DNA of 64,000 nt from Aspergillus flavus (lineage: Eukaryota; Ascomycota; Eurotiomycetes; Eurotiales; Aspergillaceae): NCBI RefSeq assembly GCF_009017415.1, contig NC_092408.1, positions 930,001-994,000 of the forward strand, written 5' to 3'. Shown one piece after another: positions 46,215 through 56,719 of the stretch (position 1 is the stretch's first letter; each line of letters begins with the position of its first letter). Made by a program: the position numbers and the translations under genes. A model generated the notes under the pieces. The model saw only the letters and a list, made by a program, of their open reading frames with translations. It did no database searches and was not told where the DNA came from.

Positions 46215-47605
46215 ATACGATATAGTTCATTTTGTGTTTTCCATATATAAAAGGGACTTGGAACGCATCCTACGAGGTGCAATATCCGTGTGCAGGGATA
46301 GCCAGTGTCCTCAGAGTCGTGCGGGGGTGGGTTTGAAATGTATATGTTTTGATAGATGTAGATATATATATATATTAGTTGAATATTCTGAAATAAATGC
46401 AAGGGAAAGCCCAATAAACTCGAGGATATGGGGGCTACTTGGCACGGCGATGAACTCTCGTTCTGGAGCATGAATTAAACTAGGTAAGAATAGGTCATAT
46501 AATAGAATAGACAATCAAGATCAGCACTATTTCAAGGTACACTGATATGCTATCTTATACGGAGGCGTACACGGAAAGTCCTCGCCAGATGGTCCATGTG
46601 GCCACGTGATATCTGACCAATAATATTTTGTACCCTTGATCCTCAAGCTACATGATTGGCCATCAGTCACGTGCCATTTGACCCAGCTGGCGAGGACTCT
46701 ACGCGCACGCCTCCGTAACGTTTAGGGACTTCATATGTCTTACTACTATCGGTTCCACTTTCGAGTAAATGTAACTCTTCCAAGACATGACAAACCATGG
46801 TGCTATAACGGCAACGAATAGAAGAACGTCTGGCCCTGAATGAACAGTATTGTGATGTCAATCAGTGGAGTATGGACAAAGGCTCATGATCCTTTCCGGC
46901 CTTGGCCAACTAAAGTGGCACATTACCCGGAAATTCCGAGTTCCCTTGCATGTTGTTCTAATAACAAACATAGGGAGTTGGATACCGTAGATATATACGG
47001 AGTAAATCGATGATATCCAGGATATTCATTTAACGGCACAATCGATCGGACGATGAGCCACGGCTATGACTCTAGAAGAAAGAAACCTTTTCACTTCTGC
47101 TTTGGCTTATTACTACATAGCCCGAAGACTTAGGGTAGGATACTACATACGACCATAGGGTGTGGAGAACAGGGCTTCCCGTCCGCTCAGCCGTACTTAG
47201 GCCACTCGCATTTGCAAATTATGTATTAGATATACGGTAAACCAAGAGACAGTATAAGAGAGATGGGTGACAATCTGGTGAGAATATCGCCCACTAAGGT
47301 GAGTTGGGGGTAAGAAGGTGAACATTGACGAAGGTGAAAACCCCGGCTCAGCCCATGGTTTAACAAGTCTAGATGTTATAAAGAAGGGATAAAAGGTAGA
47401 TTAAGCGAATCCGTATTGAACAACAAAGCAGGCGCCTGGAACAGTATACCAGCTACTGACGGGGTAAATTCAATTTTTGCCCTCTTGTCCTGGTACGTCA
47501 CTAGGTCTCCGTACGCCCCTAGGCAATAAAAGCCACCAACGATATAGTATATAGTATTTCAATCCTTCCACCCACTTTTCCACATCAACTCTCTATTCCT
47601 ATAAT
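46215..47605. other. intergenic region with MITE and AT microsatellite
   Basis: Convergent spacer of about 1.4 kb. It contains an alternating AT run at 46362-46376 and the fold-back element at 46558-46717. No coding gene is supported. Confidence 0.55.
46558..46717. mobile_element. MITE-like fold-back element with TA ends
   Basis: Two arms of about 62 bp form an imperfect inverted repeat around a roughly 35-bp loop. The left arm starts TACGGAGGCGTACACGG and the right arm, read on the minus strand, starts TACGGAGGCGTGCGCG. Both contain GTCCTCGCCAG and a CACGTG core, and both end in CCAAT. If the outermost TA is the target duplication, this is a non-autonomous Tc1/mariner-like MITE of about 156 bp. 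There is no coding capacity. Confidence 0.65.
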
Positions 47606-49378
47606 CTACTCTTCTCTCGCATAAGGCCGCATAGTTGGTCCCTCCCACTTATGCCGCCCCCTTACAATCCAATCTCCACAAGCAAACAACATCACAAATC
47701 CCAGCACCGGCCCGGCATAGTTCATATTCTCTGCGGTAACCGGCAGTGCCGATGGAAACGGCAAAAAGATAACAAAATAGGTAGCAAAAAGGATGGAAAG
47801 CAAATTCATGGGGAGACCCCATTTGCCCAGCGAAAATGTGCCCCGTGGGATATCCTGTGGCGCAGTGAAACGCTTGAACACGAGAAGGACGAGGGGGATC
47901 AGGTAGGAGATGTAGAGGCCCAGTGTGCTGAGAGAAAGGATTGCATTGAATGCCGCGGTAGAGCCGATCTGGATGAAGGAGAGGGCGAACATGCACGATG
48001 CGACGAGGAAGAGAGCGCGGAGGGGGATTTTATAGGTTGGGTCGACGCGGGCGAAGAAGTCGGAGAAGGGGAGGCCGTTATCGCGTGCGAATGCCCAGGT
48101 CAGGCGGGTTACGGAGGCGAGACCGTTAAAGAGGGCGATCCAGCCGGGGAGCATGCCCATCGCCATCAGCACGTAGGTTGCTGCTTTGGAGCCCGTGGCT
48201 TGGTAGGCGATTGTGATGATGGGGTAGCCCGTGGGGCTCAGCACGGCCTCAGTGTAGTCACCCATGCAGTACAGGACTGCGATGAGGTAGGCGAAGGCAA
48301 GGGTTCCGTTGATCATGGTGCCGAGGATCATGGACCGGGGCACGACCACTTTGGCGTTTTTGACTTCTTCGGCCATGTGAATTACTCCGTCGAGGCCTGT
48401 TTACATCGATTAGACCCTTGGTATGACAAGAGGTGAAGAAAATGGGGAGTATCCTACCAGCTAAGGGAGTAATGACACCAAGAAGACCAATGGAGAATAC
48501 AACACCCGAATCCTTCCAGCCACTAAGGCCACCGACAAAGGTCTCCCAGACAAAGGAGTCCGGGTTTCGCGGAGCGAGAATAACGAATACTGCAATGGTG
48601 ACGGGCAGGAAGATAACGTGCATGATTCCTGCAGCGACTTCAATAGCTCCCAGAACGCGACGCGCGAAGATATTGATCAGAATTGGGATAATCGCAACGG
48701 CCCACATGAGCAGCGTACCGCGCCATCGGACAAGTTCATAGTCAGGATGCGCCAGCACAACCAGGCCCTGGATTTGGGTTCCGATAAAGTACGGGGCGAT
48801 GCAGACGAGAGCAGACCACGAGAAGACGGTGACCCAACCTGCTTTCATCAGCAATTGACCCAAAGAAAGCAAAGAATAATGCAGCCAGAAGCTCACCCTG
48901 GAAGAAACTAATAAATCGACGACCACGAGGCGCGAGGAAATAACTCCAGTGATATTGAGCACCGGCAGTAGGGTGTCTGTCAAGCTCGAGGTCAGCCCCA
49001 TCCCGTTGGAAATGAGTCAAGCACATACAGAGAAGCAAGCTCGGCCAGAGAGCATGCGATAGTCAGATTGCCGACCGTACTTAAGATCATTCCATAGACG
49101 ATCGCTGCTGGGCCGCCGTTGTACAACCCTGAGAGCAAACTACCACCAGCAGATTCCCATGTAGCGAGTAGACAGGCGGAGAAGGCGACGGAGGAGAAGA
49201 AGTTGAGATAGCGCTGTGAAAATAACTATTAGAGACTGTGTAGAACAGCTGGGCCGCGCAATTATACCTCCAATTGTTGCTTCTGGCGAATTGTAGCGCT
49301 CTCATACCCCCCATTCCTACTCCCTGCTTGGCCTGATCGCACAACGCTCTCGCTCTTCATTTCGATCTCTTCCTGCAT
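47606..49378 (-). CDS. APC-superfamily permease (GABA/choline/amino-acid type)
   Basis: Five minus-strand exons (49378-49268, 49213-49029, 48976-48897, 48838-48458, 48396-47606) keep phase and give 515 aa. The order of motifs is that of fungal GABA/choline permeases: 'NFFSSVAFSACLLATWESAG', 'LYNGGPAAIVYGMILS', 'SLAELASLHPTAGAQYHW', 'GLDGVIHMAEEVKNAKVVVP', 'SVTRLTWAFARDNGLPF' and a C-terminal 'PYAREE'. About 12 helices are expected. The family is close to Uga4/Hnm1-type transporters at the plasma membrane. A His occupies the position where 'SLYPTAGGQYHW' usually has Tyr. The long plus-strand frame across exon 5 is an antisense shadow. Confidence 0.87.
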
Positions 49379-50070
49379 TGTGAAGCATGAGTGATCTCTT
49401 CTTTCGCATACGCAAAACAAAAAGAAAGACAAGATGTGGGAGAAGAGAGGTCGACAGGAAATAGGCCAGTCTCCTGACCCAGAAGACGGCAAGAAGTACT
49501 GCCGACTTTTCTCATTTCCCTCCTAGGAGCTAGACAGGGATATTAATTGCATTATGAATGCGAAACGAATCGTCGTGGCCTCGGGCTGTGACGTGGTGCG
49601 CGGCGTTATAACGGTCTTGTCGCTTGGACGCACACCCTTGTCGTTCGCATGTCTAGTGGTAGTTAGTGTTAGATCTAAAATCTCCGGAGATCATGATAGA
49701 AATGCTGTGCCGCCAATTCAATGGCACGGCCCGTCCTTGGCGTTGTCTCGTTGGCGGCTCGAATGGTCTAGTGAGGAGCCGATTGCTTTCTAGTGGCCTT
49801 TGGTCCCTTTTTATATTGAGTCTGGACCACTTGACAATGCGATTGTCGGAAAAATCTCGTGTGAACCGAATTAACCCTTAGTCTTTCTAATTTAGCCGAT
49901 GCAATCAGTAACCAATATATTGCACTCCCTGCGTAAGTGAGATGCGATGGTGCCATACCAATTGACCAGGGTAGCGACAGGGATGTAAAAAAAAATCAGA
50001 TTTTATTATATGGTGGTGGCACCAGTCTCTCAGAGCAGGTCTCAAACTTGGACACGCACCTCATGGAGCG
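49379..50070. other. intergenic region, divergent promoters
   Basis: About 0.7 kb between the divergent permease and rhodopsin-domain genes. Nothing beyond promoter-type sequence is seen. Confidence 0.45.
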
Positions 50071-51408
50071 ATGGCCGACCAAAAGGACGCCTTCCAGGCC
50101 CTGTCCAGTGAGAATCGCGGTACACTGATCACCTTGACCTCAGTCTCCCTTCTGATCGTGGCCATTATCTTCGTGGCCGCCAAGTTCGGGTCTGCGATCT
50201 ACTTCAAGCAGCGACGCACCGCGGTCAATACTCCCATTTGGGCGGCTTTGATTCTTGCCATCATCCAAGTCGTTCTCCTACAGAAGGCTGTTGATCATGG
50301 ATTGGGAAGACACCAAGACCTACTTAGCGATGACGATATCCAGACCTGGAGCAAGTTCGCATATGCTGCGCATATCCTGCTCATCGGTGCCATGTCGCTT
50401 TCGAAGATGTCGACCATTCTGTTGATTTGGAGGTTAACGCCGAGTAAGATCCTGCGTCGCAGCTGTGCTGTTGCCACTGGTATTGTCGTGGGCTGGTCGA
50501 TATTCGCGGTGTTGGGTATCGCGTTTCAATGTGAGATGCCTGGTCCGTGGCTATACTCGCCCGAGAGATGTGCTGGGGAGGTCAGTATACACCAAGACAG
50601 TTCATGATTGCCGCTTATTCTGTAACAGGGTGCCATATTCTATCCGATCTCAGTCTTCAACATCCTCACGGAGGTCATCATCGTCGTCCTACCCTTCCTC
50701 ATGATGCGCAACGTCCAGATGGCCTGGCACAAGCGAGTGAAGATCCTGTGCTCCTTCTCCGCGCGCTCAAGGTACTGATCACCAACCGCAACCTTTGACC
50801 ACCAGGTTACACGGCTAATTCACTAACCCTCACAGCGTCGTCTGCCTCGGGATTGCGCACCTCGCCCTCATCTCCTCCTTCAGCCACTCAACCGACATCT
50901 CCTGTCCGTGACGCCCCATTCCCATTTCAAATACCGCGGGATGCATCTGACAAGTATCCATATAGGGGACATCGTGAACTGGGAAATCATCGCTCAAACA
51001 ATGATGCTCACTGGCGTCATAACCGCCTGTGTTCCAACCCTCTACCACATCTTCGCCGGCCTACACTCGGGCCTCACCACAACGCAAATCCCCGATGGGA
51101 TCGGCCTCGAACTTCCGCGGACCAAGGTAAGTGGGTATATCAACCAGTCTTCCTCGGGGGCAAGCCAGTCAGCTCGCGGCCGTTCGATGAAAAACGGGCG
51201 GTCGATGTTCGATGGGCGCAATACGGACGGGGTGGTTACAGAAGTTTCAACCGGTGGGAATCTGGGTCGTGATGAGGGGGATAGACAGTCGAGCTCGAGT
51301 GAAGGGGCGGAGAGTACGAGGCATTTGACGCAGGGGAACGGGGGTGTGCTTAGGACTGTCGATGTCACGGTGAGTGTTGAGAAACAGGATCATCGTGATA
51401 GACTATGA
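50071..51408 (+). CDS. fungal-rhodopsin-domain membrane protein
   Basis: Four exons (50071-50580, 50629-50771, 50836-50907, 50955-51408) keep phase and give 392 aa. The seven-helix plan is seen in 'ITLTSVSLLIVAIIFVAAKF', 'WAALILAIIQVVLLQKAVDH', 'AAHILLIGAMSLSKMSTILL', 'YPISVFNILTEVIIVVLPFL' and 'IVNWEIIAQTMMLTGVITAC'. It differs greatly from the family member at 9646-11100, so the two are not recent duplicates. The tail of about 110 residues is Ser/Gly/Arg-rich and presumably cytosolic. Function is unknown. Confidence 0.77.
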
Positions 51409-51660
51409 GGGATGTATATAGAGATGTAGATCAATGCCGATCGCAGTTCAGGTCATTCTTTGGATTTCCCGTAAGGCTCTCAGTCATAGCTGCATATGTT
51501 CGTGGGCTCTCCATTGCTCCGACCCGCGTTCTAGGGGTATATCTTGGGCGTTGATCTCTCAAGTATCAAAGTGGGAGACTTGGGCTTCACCCATTCAACA
51601 CGATCAGCCAATGATAGTACTGGCATAGCTTGAGAAGTTATCTGTTCTTCTTTTACCTCG

Positions 51661-52571
51661 TCAACTATTAAACCACATCGGCAAAAAAGGAACATAACTC
51701 CGAAACTCAGGAAGAACCATTTGTCCTAAAATGAAGATAGCAGCCCCTGCCATAAACCCTCTAGTCTGGATTTTACAAGCACGCGCCCACGAATCTCTCC
51801 TCCACGCATCGAACATGCCCACCGGAGCACCAACTTTGAGTTGTGGATCAAGCGGTACAATCAATTCATCATCATCTGGGACCATGGACGCTGCGATCCG
51901 AACAAATATAATTCGAGCAGGGAGAGCAAGCCAGAATTCAACCAACCTGGGAGCGAGAGCCGCGAGAGCATAGACGTGACCTGCTGCTTGGCTATTATCC
52001 AGGTCCTGGTTAATGTCTATCATCCCCAGAGCATGTATTAGGTAGAGTTCGAGGAATAGCGTGATTGGGACTGCCAATCTGCGCAATATAACCTCCAGGA
52101 GGGCTATGGGAATCACTCGGAGCCAGCAATTCAGGCTGGGGAGTTGTTGGAAAAGGAACTTCCGCGATGGCTTGGTGATGACAATGTGGACCCAGAGGAC
52201 TTGTAAATTTGCCAAAAGCGCTACGGAAATTAGGGAGCGGATGTCTCTTTTCAACGCTGAGTTGCCTTCCATGGGTAGGAGACCTGGGAGGATGGGATCT
52301 CGGGCTATGTCGTGGATGAGAACGAGGGCGAACCCTCGGAGGTAGAACGAGTTGCCGACCTGGGTACGTAGGTGATTGATAGTGGTGCGAAGAGAGTTGG
52401 TGATTGTATTTGAGGGTTGGCTGGTTGGTCCTTCAATCATGGATAGTGTCCCGATGAGCATCGTGTACGGGTATTGGATCTGAGCGGTTCGGGTTAGTCT
52501 TGGGCGGAGCCGGGTTACATTCCAACACTTACTAGCCATGACAGTATCATGAGAACTATTGGCAACAACAT
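51661..52571 (-). CDS. multi-pass membrane protein of unknown function
   Basis: Exon 1 (52571-52533) encodes 'MLLPIVLMILSWL' and joins exon 2 (52479-51661) over a 53-bp intron with GTAAGT donor and CTCAG acceptor, giving 285 aa. An unspliced reading would start further upstream at 52671 and run through the intron, but its N-terminus looks unrelated. Exon 2 shows 'IQYPYTMLIGTLSMIEGP', 'SFYLRGFALVLIHDIARDPI', 'VALLANLQVLWVHIVITKPS' and 'VIPIALLEVILRRLAVPI'. About five to six hydrophobic segments suggest an internal or plasma membrane protein. I do not recognise a named family. Confidence 0.62.
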
Positions 52572-52969
52572 GTCTGGAAAAGAGCGAGGATTCGGGGAAG
52601 CCAAAGAAGTGGAGGAAGACGAAGAGTAGGAGATCAAGTAGAAACAGGAAGACGGAGAGGGTGGGGTTCATAAGATTATTGAGCTATAATTACCAAGGTG
52701 ACAAAAGTACTGTACGTACAGTACATAAGGTACGCAGTTTTGCGATAGAGTAAGTGTATTACATATATCACGTTAGGTTAGTAGGTACAGGTACGTACTA
52801 ACTTGGAACTGTATTTTATACACCTCTTCTGGACTAGCGTCTTGTCCCAACTAGATATGTTCATTCTCTTTACCCAAGGCGTCTTTTCCAATAAAGACAC
52901 ACCACGACATCACTACCATTACCGCCGCCAGCAACAGCGATACAAACAGTCCATCGGAATGATTGATCT
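52572..52969. other. intergenic region
   Basis: About 0.4 kb between two minus-strand genes: the promoter of the membrane protein gene and the 3' UTR of the secreted protein gene. It contains a short run of GTAC repeats (52708-52732 and 52782-52798) without coding potential. Confidence 0.45.
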
Positions 52970-54022
52970 CTACAGACACAAGGCACACGCGCCACAGTTG
53001 TTATTGTTGGAGGTACCCAGGGCTCGTGCCCTGAGGCCCAGTTCCCACTCCTTGCCGTTTTCGTCCTTAATCACCCAGACAATATTGGTAACGTCGTCTT
53101 TTCCTATCGAGTTCACCAAATCTCCCGCCAGTTCGCGGGTTGTCTTGTTCGTTTCGCACTTCTGTTCGGGGGATCCAGATCCTGCGGTGTGAAGCGAACT
53201 GATGATAGTTATCCCGTTGGCGGTATGACCCACGATAAAGTTGACCGCCTTGAGATAATCCTTCCATTCCAAGTTGCCTATATAATGCATTAAGCCTCGC
53301 GCGTACGCAGCATTGGTAAGCCTTCCTCCAAGGTTGACCGCACCCATACAGGCGGCCTGGAAGTTGCAGTAGGCCCATTCAAGCTGTCTTGCGTCATGAA
53401 CATGGAGCGAGGTATCGTTGAGGTAATTGGACGGACCTTCTTCATCAAGTTTATGAAACCACAGGTCTTTGATCATGCTGTGTCTATCCACTTCGTGTGG
53501 AATCCAAAGGTCGAAGGCTTCGTCGAGGTAGGTCCCATCTTCTGAGTGGTAGGACTTTTCGGCTGTGCTGAATCCACCATGCATAATGGGGACCTGGATC
53601 TCCCCATCAATCCCCTCGTCAAGGTTATAGAGAGAGTCAGTCTCAAAACCTCCTATGTCGGAAGTATTCCGCTTCTTGCTAACAGAAACCACTTCAACGG
53701 ATTTCCCGACGGTATTGAAAACATGAAGATTTAGACAGCCATTCGTGTTCGCGATTGCTCCGACAATGCTACCCGTACAGTCCTCGTTTTCGTAGACATT
53801 GACTTGGTAGAGGTCATCATGGACGTTATCAATTTTGACTAGCAGGGAGGATGCGACACCGTCATTCAGCTGGGCACAGCCACTGGGTCCAGCAAGTCGG
53901 TGGAGGCCGACATTTGAGCCAGTACAGCGCTCACCAGTATACTCAAACAACCGGTATCCCAGCGTCGCGGCGAATAGCGACGAGTACAAAACAAAACGAA
54001 GCATTTTCAAAGCCTTGAGCAA
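52970..54022 (-). CDS. cysteine-rich secreted protein, unknown family
   Basis: Single minus-strand exon of 350 aa (Met at 54022; a second Met at 54001 gives a more compact signal peptide, 'MLRFVLYSSLFAATLGYRLF'). The first 100 mature residues hold two similar units, 'YTGERCTGSNVG...GCAQL' and 'YENEDCTGSIVG...GCLNL', suggesting an internal duplication of a disulphide-bonded module. The middle is acidic and Cys-free. The C-terminal third has 'YCNFQAACMGAVNLGGRLTN', 'NFIVGHTANGITIISSLHTA', 'KCETNKTTRELAGDLVNSIG' and ends 'CGACALCL'. The protein is presumably extracellular. I recognise no named domain, so function is unknown. Confidence 0.72.
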   Translation of the reverse strand: MLKALKMLRFVLYSSLFAATLGYRLFEYTGERCTGSNVGLHRLAGPSGCAQLNDGVASSLLVKIDNVHDDLYQVNVYENEDCTGSIVGAIANTNGCLNLHVFNTVGKSVEVVSVSKKRNTSDIGGFETDSLYNLDEGIDGEIQVPIMHGGFSTAEKSYHSEDGTYLDEAFDLWIPHEVDRHSMIKDLWFHKLDEEGPSNYLNDTSLHVHDARQLEWAYCNFQAACMGAVNLGGRLTNAAYARGLMHYIGNLEWKDYLKAVNFIVGHTANGITIISSLHTAGSGSPEQKCETNKTTRELAGDLVNSIGKDDVTNIVWVIKDENGKEWELGLRARALGTSNNNNCGACALCL

Positions 54023-54261
54023 AAGAAAAGGGACAAAATGACTGGAAGGAAGAACTCGAGATTAACCAGAAGAATATGTTCTGATGTCTGGTATGAGTAT
54101 CAAGGAGAAGACGTAAGAAAGCCCGGCTTTTATCAATTTCCATTCATGACTCTACCATTTTGTTCCCCTCATGCCATGTCATAATGCCGAGCATATTCCG
54201 AGTCGGCTAAGACTAGAAAAAGTTTCGGTTGGCTAGGTACATAAGTACATGGTGCCAGATG

Positions 54262-54285
54262 GTTGGATTGTTGGATTGTTGGATT
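54262..54285 (+). repeat. 8-bp tandem repeat, three copies
   Basis: The unit GTTGGATT is repeated three times without interruption. It is short and may be a chance microsatellite. Confidence 0.7.
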
Positions 54286-54407
54286 AAGGACGCTAGTCAG
54301 GTTGTGCTCTCCAAGGGTTGACTTCGGGTGTATTTTTTGACCTTGCTTTAGCAGCTTGGCTATTTGTCAAGGCCGAGGACTTTCTAAGACCGTGTTAGGT
54401 GACAGTA

Positions 54408-55076
54408 ATGCAGGTATAATCCTGAAATATATTGAAGCCTACATCTCACACTGGTGGGCTACCTGCATGGTGGGTCTGAGCCTCTGCAACCGCTAGATTG
54501 GTCCTAGCAGGCATTCGCTTGCGAGACGATGTGGTTGTATCTGTTCTTAACTTGCTAGCCAGACACAATCTGCGGTCTTAAGACGGATCTTCTTCGCCGG
54601 GTATGAGGGGAAACAGATTTTGGCCGTTACACTAGGGCTGAAGGAAACCTATTTACCTCTAGAGAAACAGATTGGCGGGAGAATAGGTAGAAGTATCAAG
54701 TTCATTGTTTACGTCGAGGCTTATGGCTATGACAGACATGTCCGCCGGGGACCATGATTGCATTTGCTCATTGTCTGGGATGAAAAGAAGGGGCCCAGTA
54801 CTCTGATACCATATCACTTAGGCCCCGTCAGGGATTGTTCTTCCAAGACCCGTTGTTGACCTTGAGGCACTGCCAATCGGACTTGCCGCTTGCCCAACTA
54901 TAGTTGAGCTGGCATGGAGTCGAGGTACAATCATATTGTCTCTACGACCAAGCCGCTCTATTCAGGGCTTGGGGAGAAGGGGGGATGCTGTCCTAACATG
55001 GATCCCACATGAACTGCGTATTACTGCGAAAACGCCTCGGGGAAAAGGAAGAATCACGTCAGGATTATACCTGAAT
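54408..55076. mobile_element. possible non-autonomous element with short terminal inverted repeats
   Basis: ATGCAGGTATAATCCTGA at 54408-54425 is matched, in inverted orientation at 55059-55076, by ATTCAGGTATAATCCTGA (17 of 18 identical). The dinucleotide TA flanks both ends (54406-54407 and 55077-55078), as expected for a Tc1/mariner-type target duplication. The 669-bp interior has no transposase. The ends are short and could be coincidental. Confidence 0.4.
54828..54941 (-). pseudogene. coding-like fragment, C-terminus of a Cys/Trp-rich secreted-type protein
   Basis: Minus-strand frame of 37 codons plus TGA, preceded by a CGTAG acceptor-like site. It reads 'YDCTSTPCQLNYSW', 'ASGKSDWQCLKVNNGSW' and ends 'KNNP'. 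The density of Cys, Trp and Asn with a clean stop is unlike random DNA and resembles the end of a secreted fungal protein. No upstream exon was found in the adjacent minus-strand sequence, so it is either a captured fragment or a relic. Confidence 0.4.
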
Positions 55077-56719
55077 TAGAACCTACCCTAGTTTCTTCCT
55101 TCTTGGCACTACTATATGCGAGCTGCAGCATCTGAACCTGCCGCTTCTGAGGTATTTCTACCATGAGCGCCCTACATCTCTAGATTACTTTTATAGTCAT
55201 CAGCAAGTAGGCTCACATAGCTGGCCTAGGAAAAACCATGTTGCTTCTGGCGTTTGCAGTACAAATCATTACTTCCTTTTTCTATTGCCCCCACGAGACT
55301 AATATCTTTAGTCTGTTCTGAGAGATAGTCTATGGGACAGGGTTTGAATCAACAGTTTTCCTACCTTCATCCGGAATAGCTAATCTCTGGGAAAACTGGA
55401 GCCCTACATAAGCACTATCCATGTACCTAAGCCTTAGTCTCGAACCGATGACGGAAACCTGCCTTTTTCTTTTAAGAAAAAAGAAACCAATATCAGGAAG
55501 AACGTACCACCCCTTTAACTTCTATTGCAAATCGAGGCTCGCACAGTAAATTATCGGGCCTCAAATACGGAATCGATTTAAAAATCTGATGGCAGTCTTT
55601 TATACAAAGTGTGAGGCTTACAGTGGAGAACAACAATCAAGCTTCCTCTCAGTAATATTATCTCTTAGCTATAAAGCTTGTCTAGAGCAACTGGGTTTTC
55701 CATATACGGTAGTAACCAAAATGACAAAGAACGAATGCTTTGACTGGCTTATCTGGCGACTTCTTGGTGTACCTATTCTTTAGATGTTATATTACCGTCA
55801 TTCCGACATGCACCACACCCTGCTTAATGAGCCATGTATCGGTAATTCATATGATACGTAAACTTACACTGATCAGGGTGTGTGGGGCTGGAATGTAAAA
55901 CATGCATATAAATTTTGTGCCCGATGTAACATGGTCTCCAAATGATCCCTGTTCCAACTGAGGCTAGCATGTCGGATCCGACAAGTCTGACTGGGTTAAA
56001 AATCATAGTCTCACGCTGGCCAGGCGGCCAGCCCGAACATACTCCGCACATTAGGAGAGTATGGCTATAGGCATCGTTTTACCTTACTTGTTCTATGATC
56101 GCCGGGTGGCCGGGTGGGTTGCAAGTTAAAACTTGGAAATGAAAGCGAGGACCAACGTTACAGGGGCCATGGCAGTCAAGGCACCGCCTGCCACCCTCGT
56201 CTCAAATCCGCCTGAGACCTAAAGCTACCATGGCTTCTGGACTGTGGGGTGGTTGTCAGCCTTGATTTGAAGGAGTCCATGTCCTAGGCTGCGTGTTTAT
56301 TCTCAGTATTCTGAAGCATGGGAGCTGGAGGGCCTGGGTTGCTCTACATCATCCCCCTACAAGTAATAGTGCATAATATTGAGTTTGTATAACTTATACC
56401 ATCTGATTGCGTTGAGTCATCAGTACCAAGTCCAAAGCGCAATTAATGAATGTATATTGTTGGGGATAAGGTAGTCAAGACCCGCTCTTGATGGGTGCGG
56501 CATTTTGGTTGAGTGGGATTGAGATATATCGTGCATGCGTCTTATGGAACGCTGTTCAGTACCACCATGGCCCGATTCTTCAATTTGATCTATAACTGAA
56601 TTTCATTGAAAGGGTGACCCAGTCTCCGGTCATGTTGCACGCTTCCCCACGGTGTTCCATTACTAGTTTGACTTCAAAGTGAATTTCTAATGTCTCATAC
56701 GCTACTGATAAGTATCTAT

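Larger units (their letters stand above)
54023..56719. other. gene-poor region
   Basis: About 2.7 kb without an intact gene. It holds three tandem copies of an 8-bp unit at 54262-54285, a possible inverted-repeat element at 54408-55076 and a coding-like fragment inside it. The rest (55080-56719) shows only short random frames. Confidence 0.5.

Noticed and set aside
47651..48436. 261-codon plus-strand frame rich in Glu/Gly/His
   Set aside because: Antisense shadow of permease exon 5; composition is abnormal and the minus strand encodes a clear APC permease.
9646..51408. The two rhodopsin-domain genes as a recent duplication
   Set aside because: Their proteins share only the family layout, with different exon structures and little identity.
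51731..52345. Plus-strand frames of 60-94 codons
   Set aside because: Antisense to the multi-pass membrane protein gene.
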